Counted from the first letter of the stretch, positions 37,755 through 48,064 are shown. The stretch: 62,379 nt of DNA from Candidatus Nomurabacteria bacterium (GCA_031275815.1 JAISOF010000002.1:1-62379); one strand, 5' to 3'. The notes: generated from the letters alone by a model not told the origin. Numbers and translations: made by a program.

Positions 37755-37980
37755 ACCGTTGCGCAAATTGCCTTTGGATGAAAAATATAAGGTGTTGACT
37801 GTAATTGAATTGATTCTATCGCGCAACTTTGCTAACCTTCACATCCGCCATTTGGCCGGATACAAACAGCTCTATCGCGCCAAAGTCGGGCGCATTCGCA
37901 TTATCTTCAAAGATGATGGCGCGCACGCCGAAATCGTAAAAGTCGCTTTGCGTAACGAAAAGACCTATAAAGGTCTTTAG
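37735..37980 (+). CDS. RelE/ParE-superfamily toxin
   Basis: 81 residues. KLPLDEKYKVLTVIELILSR, LHIRHLAGYKQLYRAKVGRIRIIF and AEIVKVALRNEKTYKGL give the helix-helix-beta layout and basic RIRIIF/R-N-E-K-T-Y ending of RelE/ParE toxins, which cleave mRNA on the ribosome or block gyrase. The RNase-type C-terminal (R.E.TYK) favours RelE. ATG 37735 lies in the antitoxin 3' end, so translation is coupled. Next feature is tRNA-Ser, a frequent neighbour of mobile gene pairs. Confidence 0.8.
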   Translation: MADDTTKPLRKLPLDEKYKVLTVIELILSRNFANLHIRHLAGYKQLYRAKVGRIRIIFKDDGAHAEIVKVALRNEKTYKGL

Positions 37981-38040
37981 CTTTTCGCAAAAAAAAGCAA
38001 GTTGGCTTTTGGCAAAGTTTGCGGTAGAATAATGATGTGT

Positions 38041-38128
38041 GGAAGGGTGACCGAGTGGTTGATGGTACCGGTCTTGAAAACCGGCGTAGCTCAAACTACC
38101 GCGAGTTCGAATCTCGCCCCTTCCGCCA
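38041..38128 (+). tRNA. tRNA-Ser (anticodon TGA)
   Basis: Acceptor GGAAGGG/CCCTTCC, long class II variable arm (CGTAGCTCAAACTACCG), anticodon stem CCGGT/ACCGG around CTTGAAA with anticodon TGA, T-arm GCGAGTTCGAATCTCGC, discriminator G and encoded CCA. Confidence 0.97.
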
Positions 38129-38146
38129 GATTAAGGAGGTTTTATT

Positions 38147-39385
38147 ATGGGTGTATTATTGGATTTGGGACTTGCAAGCGATTTGGTGAGTACAGAAGAA
38201 TTAGCAACCGAGCGACAAGCCGCCGACGTGGCGTATGAGCAACTGCCAACGATGGAAATGACGGGGTGGCTGACGCCGGACGAGGGCATTTTGTCGCGCA
38301 TCAAAACGCTGGCAAAAAACATCAAAACCAACTCTCAAATCTTGGTTTCGATTGGAATTGGCGGGAGCTATCTTGGCGCCAAAGCGGTGATTGAGGCGCT
38401 GGGTGGCGACGGCGTGGAGGTGGTGTTTGCGGGCAATTCTTTGAGTTCGAAAGAGTTGCAAAAAGCGCTGGACGCGGTCGCCGGCAAGGATTTTGCGGTT
38501 TGCGTGATTTCCAAATCCGGTGGGACATTGGAACCGGCGCTGGCATTTCGGATTTTTCGCAAGGCGCTTGTGGAAAAATACGGCGCAGACGAGGCGAACC
38601 GCCGGATTGTGGCGATTACCGACGCGAACAAGGGCAGCTTGCACGATTTGGCAGTGCAAAAAGGCTGGGAAATGCTCTCCGTGCCGGATGATGTGGGCGG
38701 ACGGTTTTCGGTTTTGACGGTGGCGCAACTGTTGACAATCGCCACGAAAGGCGTGGACGTTGAGCAGTTACTGGCTGGAGCGAAGCAAGCCGCGACTGAT
38801 GAGCAATGCTTGGAAAATGCCAAAAAGTATGCCGCCCTGCGCCATTTACTATACAAAAAATCCAAGAAAATTGAGATTTTGTCAAGCTTTGAGCCCAGTT
38901 TGCAATATTTTGCGGAGTGGTGGAAACAGTTGTTTGGCGAAAGCGAGGGCAAAAATCAACAGGGTATTTTCCCTGCGTCGGTGTCGTTCACCACAGATTT
39001 GCATTCTCTCGGGCAGTTCATTCAGGATGGCGAGCGGGATTTGTTTGAAACGGTGTTGAGAGTGGAAAAATCGGCGATGGAAATTGCTATCCCGCTTGAT
39101 GATGAAAATGGCGACGGCTTGAATTATTTGGCGGGCAAAAACTTGAGTCTGGTCAACGAAATGGCGCTCATCGGCACCAAACAGGCGCACGCAGACGGTG
39201 GCGTACCGGTGATTGAAATTACAGTACCGGAAATCACGGCATTTCATCTCGGGCAGTTGATTTTTTTCTTCGAGCTGTCGTGCGCGCTTTCTGCCATGCT
39301 GTTCGGTGTCAACCCGTTCGACCAGCCGGGCGTGGAGGCGTATAAAAATAATATGTTTGCATTGCTGGGCAAACCGGAAAAATGA
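38147..39385 (+). CDS. pgi: Glucose-6-phosphate isomerase
   Basis: 412 residues. Interconverts glucose-6-phosphate and fructose-6-phosphate. SIS sugar-binding domains with LVSIGIGGSYLGAKAVIEAL, the phosphate-binding VISKSGGTLEPALAFR, DVGGRFSVLTVAQLL, HSLGQFIQDGERDLFE and NPFDQPGVEAYKNNMF. Shorter than E. coli Pgi (549) and like the compact Bacillus-type enzyme. Ribosome site AAGGAGG. It begins 19 nt after tRNA-Ser and precedes gpmA, forming a small glycolysis unit. Confidence 0.95.
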   Translation: MGVLLDLGLASDLVSTEELATERQAADVAYEQLPTMEMTGWLTPDEGILSRIKTLAKNIKTNSQILVSIGIGGSYLGAKAVIEALGGDGVEVVFAGNSLSSKELQKALDAVAGKDFAVCVISKSGGTLEPALAFRIFRKALVEKYGADEANRRIVAITDANKGSLHDLAVQKGWEMLSVPDDVGGRFSVLTVAQLLTIATKGVDVEQLLAGAKQAATDEQCLENAKKYAALRHLLYKKSKKIEILSSFEPSLQYFAEWWKQLFGESEGKNQQGIFPASVSFTTDLHSLGQFIQDGERDLFETVLRVEKSAMEIAIPLDDENGDGLNYLAGKNLSLVNEMALIGTKQAHADGGVPVIEITVPEITAFHLGQLIFFFELSCALSAMLFGVNPFDQPGVEAYKNNMFALLGKPEK

Positions 39386-39425
39386 GTTTTTGAGACAAAA
39401 TACAATAATAAATAACGGAGGTAAC

Positions 39426-40061
39426 ATGAGTGGAAAATTAGTAATCACGCGACACGGAGAATCGGAATATAACGCCAAAGGCTTGTGGGCAGGGTGGACG
39501 GACGTGCATTTGACCGAAAAAGGCAAAACGGACGCCAAAAAAGTAGCGGAATTGATTCGCGATATTGACTTTTCGGGGATTTATGTTTCACCACTGGTGC
39601 GCACGACTGAAACTCTGGATAGTTTTAATGAGGTGCTACACTTGACGGCACCGGTGGTAATCGCACCAGAGCTGAGAGAACGGAATTATGGGATTTTCAA
39701 TGGCAAGGACAAGTGGAAAGTCAAAGAAGAAGTGGGCGACGAGGAGTTCCAGAAAATCCGACGGGGCTATGCTTATCAGCCGGAGAATGGAGAATCATTG
39801 GAAATGGTGGTGGCGCGCGCGGTGCCGTATTACCAAAAGCAGATTTTGCCGCGACTGTTGGCGGGAGAAAATATTTTGATTGTGGGGCACGGCAACAGCG
39901 ACCGCGCCCTCATCAAATATCTGGAAAACCTTTCAGAGGCGGAAATTACGGAGCGCGAGATGCCGCTCGGCACGGTGTTGATTTATACAGTGCAGGATGA
40001 CGGGCGGATGAGTACAAGGGTGGAGCTGAACGCGGAGATTGAGGCGACGGCTAAGGCTTAA
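39426..40061 (+). CDS. gpmA: 2,3-bisphosphoglycerate-dependent phosphoglycerate mutase
   Basis: 211 residues from ATG 39426, after CGGAGG; upstream in-frame codons lie inside pgi. The phosphohistidine motif TRHGESEYN near residue 8, LTEKGKTDA, SPLVRTTETL, LRERNYGIFNG (proton donor Glu) and VGHGNSDRALIKYL are all present. Converts 3- to 2-phosphoglycerate. A little shorter than E. coli GpmA (250) through loop losses. Confidence 0.93.
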   Translation: MSGKLVITRHGESEYNAKGLWAGWTDVHLTEKGKTDAKKVAELIRDIDFSGIYVSPLVRTTETLDSFNEVLHLTAPVVIAPELRERNYGIFNGKDKWKVKEEVGDEEFQKIRRGYAYQPENGESLEMVVARAVPYYQKQILPRLLAGENILIVGHGNSDRALIKYLENLSEAEITEREMPLGTVLIYTVQDDGRMSTRVELNAEIEATAKA

Positions 40062-40081
40062 GGAGGTTATATAAAAAACTT

Positions 40082-40120
40082 TTGGCACTCTCTTGACACG
40101 AGTGCCAAGTGGAGTATAAT
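40082..40120 (+). promoter_or_regulatory. CIRCE operator and promoter of clpC
   Basis: TTGGCACTC (40082-40090), nine bases, GAGTGCCAA (40100-40108): a perfect CIRCE-type inverted repeat, the HrcA heat-shock repressor site. It contains the -35 TTGACA (40093-40098); TATAAT follows at 40115-40120 with a 16-nt spacer. Bound HrcA would block polymerase. Confidence 0.9.
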
Positions 40121-40127
40121 GGAAGAC

Positions 40128-42596
40128 ATGATGGATGATTTTGCAGAAATGATGAGTCACTTGACCGACGATGCGCGGATGGTGCTCCAAAAGGCGGACT
40201 ATTTTGCGAAAAAATACGCCGGCGGGTTCATGGGCACGGAGCACGTGTTGCTGGGGATTTTGGCGCACGACAGTTCGATGGCCTCGAAATTATTATTGGA
40301 ACAGGATATCACTTTGGAAAAGGCGGAGCACACGATTGGCGCGCCGGCAGCAGAGGTGAAGGTGTCGCACGTGGCGATGATGTCTTTTTCGGAAGCAGTG
40401 GTGTTGACTTTGCGCATGAGTTGGAATGTGGCGCAGGATTTAAGTAGCGACCGGATTGATTCGGAGCATATTTTGTTGGCTTTGCTCAGCCAAAACAACA
40501 GCAAGGCGGTGGATATTTTGTTGGATCTTGGCGCAGATGTGGAGAAATTGATGGATGATGTGGGGGAGTTTCTGGAAAAACAGAACTTGGTGATGGCGGG
40601 CAGTGGCACGCGCAAGGGGCAAAAGACTCCCCTCAGGTTTCTGTCGAAATATGGCACAGATTTGACGGCGCTGGCGGCTCAGGGCAAGTTGGACACGGTG
40701 ATTGGGCGCGAAAAGGAGATTGAGCGGATGGTCACGGTTTTGTCAAGGCGCACGAAAAGTAATCCGGTGCTGATTGGCGAGGCGGGCGTGGGCAAGACAG
40801 CGATTGTGGAGGGTGTGGCGGATCGGATTGCGAAAAACGCCGTGCCGGAATGTTTGATTGGGTACACGCTGTACCAGATTGACCTCGCGGGAATGGTGGC
40901 TGGGACGAAGTATCGCGGGGAGTTTGAGGAGCGGTTGAAAGGGTTGTTGTCGGAGGTGGAGGCGGCGCCGAAGACTTTGTTGTTTATTGATGAGTTGCAT
41001 TTGTTGGCGGGCGCGGGGTCGGCGGAGGGGTCGATGGATGCGGCGAACATGTTGAAACCGGCGCTCGCGCGTGGGCAAATCAAGCTGATTGGCGCGACGA
41101 CTTTTGATGAATATCGCAAACATATTGAGAAAGACAAGGCGTTGGCGCGGCGACTTCAGACGGTGATTGTGGATGAACCGGACGAAAACACGGTATTCGC
41201 AATTATTAAGGGTATCAAAAAACATTACGAAACACACCACAATGTCGTAATTCCCGACGAGGTGATAAAGAGTGCAGTGTTTATGACTTCGCGTTATCTG
41301 GCGGAACGCACCATGCCGGACAAAGTGATTGATATTTTGGATGAGGCATCCGCGATTGCGCGGGTGGAAAGCGACAAAAAGGGCGGCAATGTTTTGAAGA
41401 AAATGTTGGTGCAGATTGATCTTTTAACCAAGAAGATTGAGTTGTCCGCCGAGCGTCAGGATTACGAAAAAGCGGCGGTGTACAAAACTGAGTTGGCAAA
41501 ACTAGAAACAGAAGTGGAAAAAATCAAAAAAGACAAGAAAAAGTTATCAGAAATGACCCCAAAACTGTCTTTAGCGCACATCGCGCGGGCGATATCTTTG
41601 AAAACCGGCATTCCGGTGGATAAAGTACATGGCAATGAAGCGGATGTATTGCGGGACTTGGAGCAACATTTGGGTAAGTATGTTCTGGGACAAGAGGAGG
41701 CTATTGCCAAAGTTGCAAAAGCCATCCGGCGCGGACGTAGTGGCATTTCCAACACCAACCGTCCAATTGGGTCGTTCATTTTCATGGGCCCAACGGGAGT
41801 GGGCAAGACTGAGCTGGCGCGCGTGATTGCCCGCGAAGTGTTTGGCGGCGCCGACGCTTTAGTCAAGATTGACATGAGCGAGTTTGGTGAAAAACACAAC
41901 GTATCGCGGCTGGTCGGGGCACCGGCGGGATATGTCGGATATGACGACGGCGGAAAACTGACCGAGATGGTGCGCCGCCATCCTTATTCCGTGGTGCTGT
42001 TTGACGAGATTGAAAAGGCGCACAAAGAGGTGTTCAATATGCTGTTGCAGATTTTGGAAGACGGAGTTTTGACCGACGCCAAAGGCGAGAAAATCCGGTT
42101 CAACAACACGATTGTGATTTTGACGTCCAACCTTGGCGCGGAAGAGATGATGAAAGAAGCGGAGCTGGGCTTCACGGCGAAAAGTCGCCACAAACAGCGT
42201 GATTTGCAATTGGAACACGAGAAAAATGTGGAAAGTTCAAGAAAAGCTTTGCGCAAAATGATGCGCCCGGAACTGTTGAACCGGTTTGATTCGGTGGTGG
42301 TGTTCAATTCGCTCAGCGAAAAAGACGTGGCAAAGATTTTGGATAATTTCATTGTGGATTTGCAAAAGCGCTTGAGTGTGCAAGGCATCGGCATCAAAGT
42401 CGAGCCCTCTGCCAAAAAATACTTAATCAAAAAAGGCTATGACGTGAAAAACGGCGCCCGACCGCTCCGGCGCGCGCTGGAAGACGAGCTGGAGACCTTG
42501 TTGGCGGAAGAAATCTTGAGCGGCAAAGTCAAAAAAGGCACAGTGTTCACAGTCAAGGCGGACAAAAACCAGCTGTCATTATGCCACGAGGCATAA
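40128..42596 (+). CDS. clpC: ClpC-type AAA+ unfoldase
   Basis: 822 residues from ATG 40128. Double-ring ATPase feeding proteins to ClpP. Two Clp_N repeats (LTDDARMVLQKADYFAKK...GTEHVLLGIL), AAA-1 with Walker A GEAGVGKTAIVEG and Walker B LLFIDELHLL, a short middle domain (LSAERQDYEKAAVYKTELAKLETEVEKIKKDK) and AAA-2 with GPTGVGKTELAR and VVLFDEIEKAH, C-terminal RPLRRALEDELETLLAEEIL. The tripeptide LGF before the sensor region (AELGFTAK) may be the ClpP-binding loop. The -10 box ends 7 nt before the ATG, so the message is leaderless; ATG 40119 overlaps the -10 box and is rejected. Heat-shock control by the CIRCE element is expected. Confidence 0.95.
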   Translation: MMDDFAEMMSHLTDDARMVLQKADYFAKKYAGGFMGTEHVLLGILAHDSSMASKLLLEQDITLEKAEHTIGAPAAEVKVSHVAMMSFSEAVVLTLRMSWNVAQDLSSDRIDSEHILLALLSQNNSKAVDILLDLGADVEKLMDDVGEFLEKQNLVMAGSGTRKGQKTPLRFLSKYGTDLTALAAQGKLDTVIGREKEIERMVTVLSRRTKSNPVLIGEAGVGKTAIVEGVADRIAKNAVPECLIGYTLYQIDLAGMVAGTKYRGEFEERLKGLLSEVEAAPKTLLFIDELHLLAGAGSAEGSMDAANMLKPALARGQIKLIGATTFDEYRKHIEKDKALARRLQTVIVDEPDENTVFAIIKGIKKHYETHHNVVIPDEVIKSAVFMTSRYLAERTMPDKVIDILDEASAIARVESDKKGGNVLKKMLVQIDLLTKKIELSAERQDYEKAAVYKTELAKLETEVEKIKKDKKKLSEMTPKLSLAHIARAISLKTGIPVDKVHGNEADVLRDLEQHLGKYVLGQEEAIAKVAKAIRRGRSGISNTNRPIGSFIFMGPTGVGKTELARVIAREVFGGADALVKIDMSEFGEKHNVSRLVGAPAGYVGYDDGGKLTEMVRRHPYSVVLFDEIEKAHKEVFNMLLQILEDGVLTDAKGEKIRFNNTIVILTSNLGAEEMMKEAELGFTAKSRHKQRDLQLEHEKNVESSRKALRKMMRPELLNRFDSVVVFNSLSEKDVAKILDNFIVDLQKRLSVQGIGIKVEPSAKKYLIKKGYDVKNGARPLRRALEDELETLLAEEILSGKVKKGTVFTVKADKNQLSLCHEA

Positions 42597-42640
42597 AAAC
42601 GGGTTAGCCAAGCTCACGCGGGCCGACAACATCAAATTAA

Positions 42641-42721
42641 TTCGGCAAATAGCTGTATGAGAAGAGCAGTGTCGCATGCAACAGGCCAACCATACCAGCT
42701 CAGCTCGGCAAATAGTTGTAT
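42641..42721. repeat. Direct repeat upstream of rpsP
   Basis: TTCGGCAAATAGCTGTAT (42641-42658) and CTCGGCAAATAGTTGTAT (42704-42721), 63 bp apart; the second contains the rpsP -35 box. Possibly a duplicated promoter region. Nothing else is evident between clpC and rpsP. Confidence 0.55.
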
Positions 42722-42744
42722 TTTGCGAAACAATCTAGTATAAT
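42716..42744 (+). promoter_or_regulatory. Promoter of rpsP
   Basis: TTGTAT (42716-42721), 17-nt spacer, TATAAT (42739-42744), about 25 nt leader to ATG 42776. Confidence 0.75.
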
Positions 42745-42775
42745 GCGAAAGTTATTAAATAAATAAAGGGAAAAA

Positions 42776-43150
42776 ATGTTAGCAATCCGTTTACAACGTA
42801 ATGGTCGATCCGGGTATCCGGTTTATCGAATAGTCGTCCAGGAGGCTAATCGCCACCCATTGAGTGGCAGAATTGTGGCGCAGGTCGGGTCTTTCAACCC
42901 GCACACCAAAGCGACAAACTTGGACAAAACACAAATTGAAAAATATCTGAAAAACGGCGCACAGCCCAGCACGCGCGTGGTGCGCATCTTGAAAGAGGCA
43001 AAAATCACCCTGCCAAAATGGGTGAAAGTTGCGCCAACGCGCTCGGCAAAAGCCAAAAAGCCGGAAAAATTGCGCAAAAACCAACCCAAAGAAGCGCCGG
43101 TGGCGGATGCCCCACAGGAAGTTGCTCCTGAAACTGAAGCTACAAAATAG
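42776..43150 (+). CDS. rpsP: Small ribosomal subunit protein bS16
   Basis: 124 residues; S16 core (MLAIRLQRNGRSGYPVYRIVV, RIVAQVGSFNPHTK, KYLKNGAQPSTRVVRILK) followed by a ~45-residue Lys/Ala/Pro-rich tail. A 30S assembly protein. Ribosome site AAAGGGAAA. Stands alone, without the rimM-trmD-rplS neighbours found in many bacteria. Confidence 0.95.
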   Translation: MLAIRLQRNGRSGYPVYRIVVQEANRHPLSGRIVAQVGSFNPHTKATNLDKTQIEKYLKNGAQPSTRVVRILKEAKITLPKWVKVAPTRSAKAKKPEKLRKNQPKEAPVADAPQEVAPETEATK

Positions 43151-43189
43151 CAGTACGTTTTGTGCGGTTGATTTTTTGGAGCGATGGGG

Positions 43190-43489
43190 TTATTTATACA
43201 GCCCGTCTTCCTCATAGTAATATGACTGTTCAATGCCTTTCATAAAAACTTCGCGGTCGTCGATTTTGTCGGTCAAGGCACCGTGCAACAGCTCGCGGAT
43301 TTCCAAATCGTTAACTGGGCTGCGCTCCATGGCACTAAAATAGTCCGCTTTGTCGACTTGTTGCCAATCAACACACTTGCCGAGTCGCTTTTTCAAAATT
43401 AAATCCAACCAAATCCGTGTCGACCGCCCGTTTCCTTCCATGAACGGGTGAGCGATATTCATTTCGACGTATTTTTTAATGATATCCTT
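43190..43489 (-). pseudogene. 5'-truncated Fic-family AMPylator remnant
   Basis: The frame covers 43190-43489; the 90 codons from ATG 43462 include the Fic motif [12 protein letters not shown] followed by [16 protein letters not shown] and the typical C-terminal [38 protein letters not shown]. Upstream, nine more codons (KDIIKKYVE) still match the family, then a TAA stops the frame. Normal Fic proteins of this type have ~190-200 residues with the beta-flap hairpin before the motif, which is missing here. It may be inactive. No ribosome site before ATG 43462. The loss of the N-terminal half is probably connected with the arrival of the surface gene next to it. Confidence 0.8.
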
Positions 43490-43519
43490 TTATCTTTTGA
43501 CAAGCCGGAAATTTTGGGG

Positions 43520-43547
43520 TTGCGCATTTTTTCTGGTGTGGTATACT
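43520..43547 (+). promoter_or_regulatory. Promoter of the second phase-variable surface gene
   Basis: TTGCGC (43520-43525), 16-nt spacer, extended TGG-TATACT (43542-43547), about 40 nt of leader with GGGAGAAAGG before ATG 43592. Confidence 0.6.
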
Positions 43548-43591
43548 GGTTATAGTTAGTTGAAGTTAAGTAAGGGAGAAAGGCAACACCA

Positions 43592-45660
<2,069 letters not shown>

Positions 45661-45870
45661 GGCTCTCCTTGACACCCCCAACCTCTACTCCATCATTCTA
45701 GGCATATCCCAAAATCCAAACTCTCTCTCCGTCGTTCTGCGCGAAGTCGCAGAATCCAAACCTTTCTGCCGGATACTGCGACTGCGCGCAGCATGACAAC
45801 AATGGATGGATTCCGGAACCAGACCTGAATAACAGGAAAACCAACCCCAAAACAAACAAGCAATAACATG
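45661..45870. repeat. Degenerate repeat of 'tcgcagaatccaaa' type
   Basis: Contains CAAACTCTCTCCGTCGTTCTGCG-like text, a TTCTGCG/CGCAGAA hairpin (about 45736-45755) and near-repeated CCAAACYTTTCT blocks. Translations on the minus strand (GLDSATSRR.., FGFWDMPRMME) are of a kind I recall from dispersed intergenic repeats in diverse bacterial genomes. No gene is supported here. Confidence 0.4.
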
Positions 45871-45908
45871 GCGGGTTTTTTCCACTAGCATTTTCCCCCA
45901 ACCTGAGC

Positions 45909-45914
45909 TACAAT
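45909..45914 (+). promoter_or_regulatory. -10 box of the CaCA exchanger gene
   Basis: TACAAT ending 7 nt before ATG 45922; another leaderless arrangement. Confidence 0.5.
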
Positions 45915-45921
45915 AAAACCC

Positions 45922-46878
45922 ATGATTACCAACATTCTCCTAGTCATCGTGGGGTTTGCGCTGCTGATTAAGTGCGCGGACTTTTTTGTGGATGGGGCGG
46001 CGTCGTTGGCCAAGCACTTGCGGGTGCCGGCCACGGTGATTGGTCTGACGATTGTGGCTTTTGGGACTTCGTCGCCGGAGCTGGCGGTGTCGGTGCAGGC
46101 GCACCTTAGCGGCAACACGGATATGCTGGTGGGCAACATCGTTGGGAGCTCAATCATCAACATCTTTCTGATTATTGGCATCTCGGCGCTGATTGCGCCG
46201 ATGCGCACCAAAAACCACGTGGTGCGCCAAGAACTGCCGATTTTGCTGCTGATTACGGCGGGTTTTGCGGTGATGTTTTTGGACAAGTTGCTGGACGGTT
46301 CGCCCGACAATCTGATTAGCCGCACCGACGGGGTGATGTTGGTGCTGGTGTTTTCGATTTTTCTGTATTATCTTTTGGGCATCATTCACGGCAAACGGGC
46401 GGTCAGAAAACAAGAGGACATCAAGGCAAAGTTTGGCGTGCCGGTGTCGGTGGTGGCGATTATCGGCGGGTTGGCAGGGATTATTCTTGGCAGCAATTTG
46501 GTGGTGGATCACGCTTCGTCAATTGCGCTGACGCTGGGCCTCAGCCAAAAAATCATCGCCGTGACCATTGTGTCCATCGGCACGTCGCTGCCGGAGCTCA
46601 TCACCTCTGTGATGGCGGCCAAAAAAGGCGAGCCGGCGCTGGCGCTCGGCAATATCATCGGCAGCAATATTTTCAATATTTGCATGGCGCTCGGTCTGCC
46701 GGTGATTATTTTTGGCTCGGTGTCACTGGCATCGTTTAGCATTATCGACGTGGTTTATATGATTCTGTCCGTGCTGACCCTCCTGTTTTTCGCCGCCACC
46801 AAACGCACCATCTCCCGCAAAGAGGGCGTTGTGCTGGTGCTGTTGTTTCTGTCTTATTATGTTTGGTCGATGGTGTAA
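45922..46878 (+). CDS. Calcium/sodium antiporter (CaCA, YrbG-like)
   Basis: 318 residues with ten predicted helices. The two alpha-repeats that form the ion site are clear: TIVAFGTSSPELAVSVQA near residue 43 and TIVSIGTSLPELITSVMAA near residue 215, each with a GxxxxGTSxPE core, and the paired GNIVGSSIINIFLI and GNIIGSNIFNICMA. Members exchange Na+ or H+ for Ca2+ (or K+) across the cytoplasmic membrane. The cytoplasmic loop is short. Start as discussed under its promoter. Confidence 0.92.
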   Translation: MITNILLVIVGFALLIKCADFFVDGAASLAKHLRVPATVIGLTIVAFGTSSPELAVSVQAHLSGNTDMLVGNIVGSSIINIFLIIGISALIAPMRTKNHVVRQELPILLLITAGFAVMFLDKLLDGSPDNLISRTDGVMLVLVFSIFLYYLLGIIHGKRAVRKQEDIKAKFGVPVSVVAIIGGLAGIILGSNLVVDHASSIALTLGLSQKIIAVTIVSIGTSLPELITSVMAAKKGEPALALGNIIGSNIFNICMALGLPVIIFGSVSLASFSIIDVVYMILSVLTLLFFAATKRTISRKEGVVLVLLFLSYYVWSMV

Positions 46879-46993
46879 GCTTGGCAATTTCAGCAAAGTA
46901 TGATAAAATAAGAAAAGCTGGGCGCTCGTTTTTGACGTTTGGTGTTTTTTAATCTTTTGCTTTGCCAATGCTTAAAAAATCAGGAGGTGGAAT

Positions 46994-47608
46994 ATGATTC
47001 AAGTGCTGATGAGGGTAGTTGTCAACCTTGCCGTTGTGCCGCTATTCTTGGCGATAAGTACCATTCTGGTGCCCATTTTTGGGTTGAAACGCCAAGATTG
47101 GCTGGATAAGTTGTTGTCAAAAAGTATGATAGTTGTTGAAGCGAAGAAAATATTGCAAGCATTCGTCCTCATCTATGGCCCAGCAGTAGCTCTGGGTCTC
47201 GTCGCGCAATTGCTTGCCAGCAACTACCAGTTGGTTACATTTGTTGGAATGCTGGGCTGGTACCTGTTAGCAGCTATCTGTGTTTTCATCAAGCAAGGGA
47301 ACCATAACCCCAATAGTGCCATGAACATAAGTGGCACGATAATCAAGAAGGGGTCTCTTGCTATCTCTATCTGTGCTTTTGTTGGGCTTATAGTGCTTTC
47401 CAAGTTCGCCACGTTCTTGGACGCTCTGGACACACCCCACGTTTTGTCGTTAATAATTTATACACTCGCCAATCACGGCTTGGTGTGCCTCCTCGTCAAC
47501 GACACCCCGCGAAAATTATTGCGCAAAGCAAAAGACCTAATAAAGAGCGTGCGCGCCAAAACGGCGGTGCAACCCAGTGCTCTTTATCACAGTAGCCATA
47601 GACATTAA
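46994..47608 (+). CDS. Membrane protein of unknown function
   Basis: 204 residues, about five or six hydrophobic helices with a basic C-terminal tail (RKLLRKAKDLIKSVRAKTA), so the tail is probably cytoplasmic. No family recognised. The start is set by AGGAGGTGG at the right distance. The terminator hairpin overlaps the last codons. Likely monocistronic. Confidence 0.6.
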   Translation: MIQVLMRVVVNLAVVPLFLAISTILVPIFGLKRQDWLDKLLSKSMIVVEAKKILQAFVLIYGPAVALGLVAQLLASNYQLVTFVGMLGWYLLAAICVFIKQGNHNPNSAMNISGTIIKKGSLAISICAFVGLIVLSKFATFLDALDTPHVLSLIIYTLANHGLVCLLVNDTPRKLLRKAKDLIKSVRAKTAVQPSALYHSSHRH

Positions 47609-47629
47609 ACTATGGCTGCTTTTCTTTTA
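47595..47629 (+). terminator. Terminator overlapping the 3' end of the membrane-protein gene
   Basis: AGCCATAG (47595-47602), loop containing the TAA stop, CTATGGCT (47611-47618), then GCTTTTCTTTT. Confidence 0.85.
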
Positions 47630-47664
47630 GTGTCTTGCAAGAGACCAAAAACTTATCCTCACAC

Positions 47665-47706
47665 CAAAAAAACCCTCCGACGGGCTGCCTCAGCAACCAA
47701 AGGGTC
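47665..47706 (-). terminator. Terminator of the minus-strand tRNA unit
   Basis: On the minus strand, ACCCTTTGG pairs imperfectly with the CCGTCGGAGGGT side and a run of seven T follows (47671-47665). Confidence 0.6.
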
Positions 47707-47711
47707 TTTCT

Positions 47712-47786
47712 TGGCTCCTCGGGTCAGACTCGAACTGACAACCTCGAAGTTAACAGCTTCTTGCTCCACCATTGAGCTACCGAGGA
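47712..47786 (-). tRNA. tRNA-Asn (anticodon GTT)
   Basis: TCCTCGG/CCGAGGA acceptor, D-arm GCTC...GAGC, anticodon arm GAAG-CTGTTAA-CTTC with anticodon GTT, T-arm GTCAGTTCGAGTCTGAC, discriminator G and encoded CCA. GatCAB could supply amide for this or tRNA-Gln. Confidence 0.95.
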
Positions 47787-47788
47787 AT

Positions 47789-47824
47789 ACGCTAGATGTA
47801 GCGTTTGGACGCTATATCTGGTGT
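47789..47824. repeat. Palindromic element between tRNA-Asn and tRNA-Asp
   Basis: ACGCTAGATGTAGCGT (47789-47804) and, after TTG, a 17-bp match (47808-47824) identical to 9971-9987 in the RnhB-YraN linker; the two arms are in opposite order compared with that copy. Confidence 0.6.
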
Positions 47825-47850
47825 GTTGACACCATAAAAAAACGCTATTT

Positions 47851-47928
47851 TGGCGGGTCCGACCGGATTCGAACCGGCGATCTCCTCCGTGACAGGGAGG
47901 CGTACTAGGCCAACTATACCACGAACCC
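47851..47928 (-). tRNA. tRNA-Asp (anticodon GTC)
   Basis: GGGTTCG/CGGACCC acceptor (one G-U), anticodon arm CTCC-CTGTCAC-GGAG with anticodon GTC, T-arm GCCGGTTCGAATCCGGT, discriminator G and encoded CCA. Upstream, TTGTAT (47966-47961), 17-nt spacer, TAGACT (47943-47938) forms a promoter for the tRNA-Asp-tRNA-Asn pair. Confidence 0.95.
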
Positions 47929-47937
47929 TCTGAAAAA

Positions 47938-47977
47938 AGTCTACACTATTTTGCAAAAAAATACAATATGCTATACT
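47938..47977. promoter_or_regulatory. Overlapping divergent promoters for the tRNAs
   Basis: Minus: TTGTAT/TAGACT as given for tRNA-Asp. Plus: TTTTGC (47949-47954), 17-nt spacer, TATACT (47972-47977), starting a transcript near 47984 for tRNA-Thr. The two cannot be bound simultaneously. Confidence 0.65.
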
Positions 47978-47988
47978 ATTTAATGGTT

Positions 47989-48064
47989 GCCGCCTTAGCT
48001 CAGTTGGTAGAGCGACGCATTCGTAACGCGTAGGTCGCCAGTTCAATCCTGGCAGGCGGCTCCA
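47989..48064 (+). tRNA. tRNA-Thr (anticodon CGT)
   Basis: GCCGCCT/AGGCGGC acceptor, D-arm GCTCAGTTGGTAGAGC, anticodon loop TTCGTAA with anticodon CGT, T-arm GCCAGTTCAATCCTGGC, discriminator T and encoded CCA. Confidence 0.95.
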
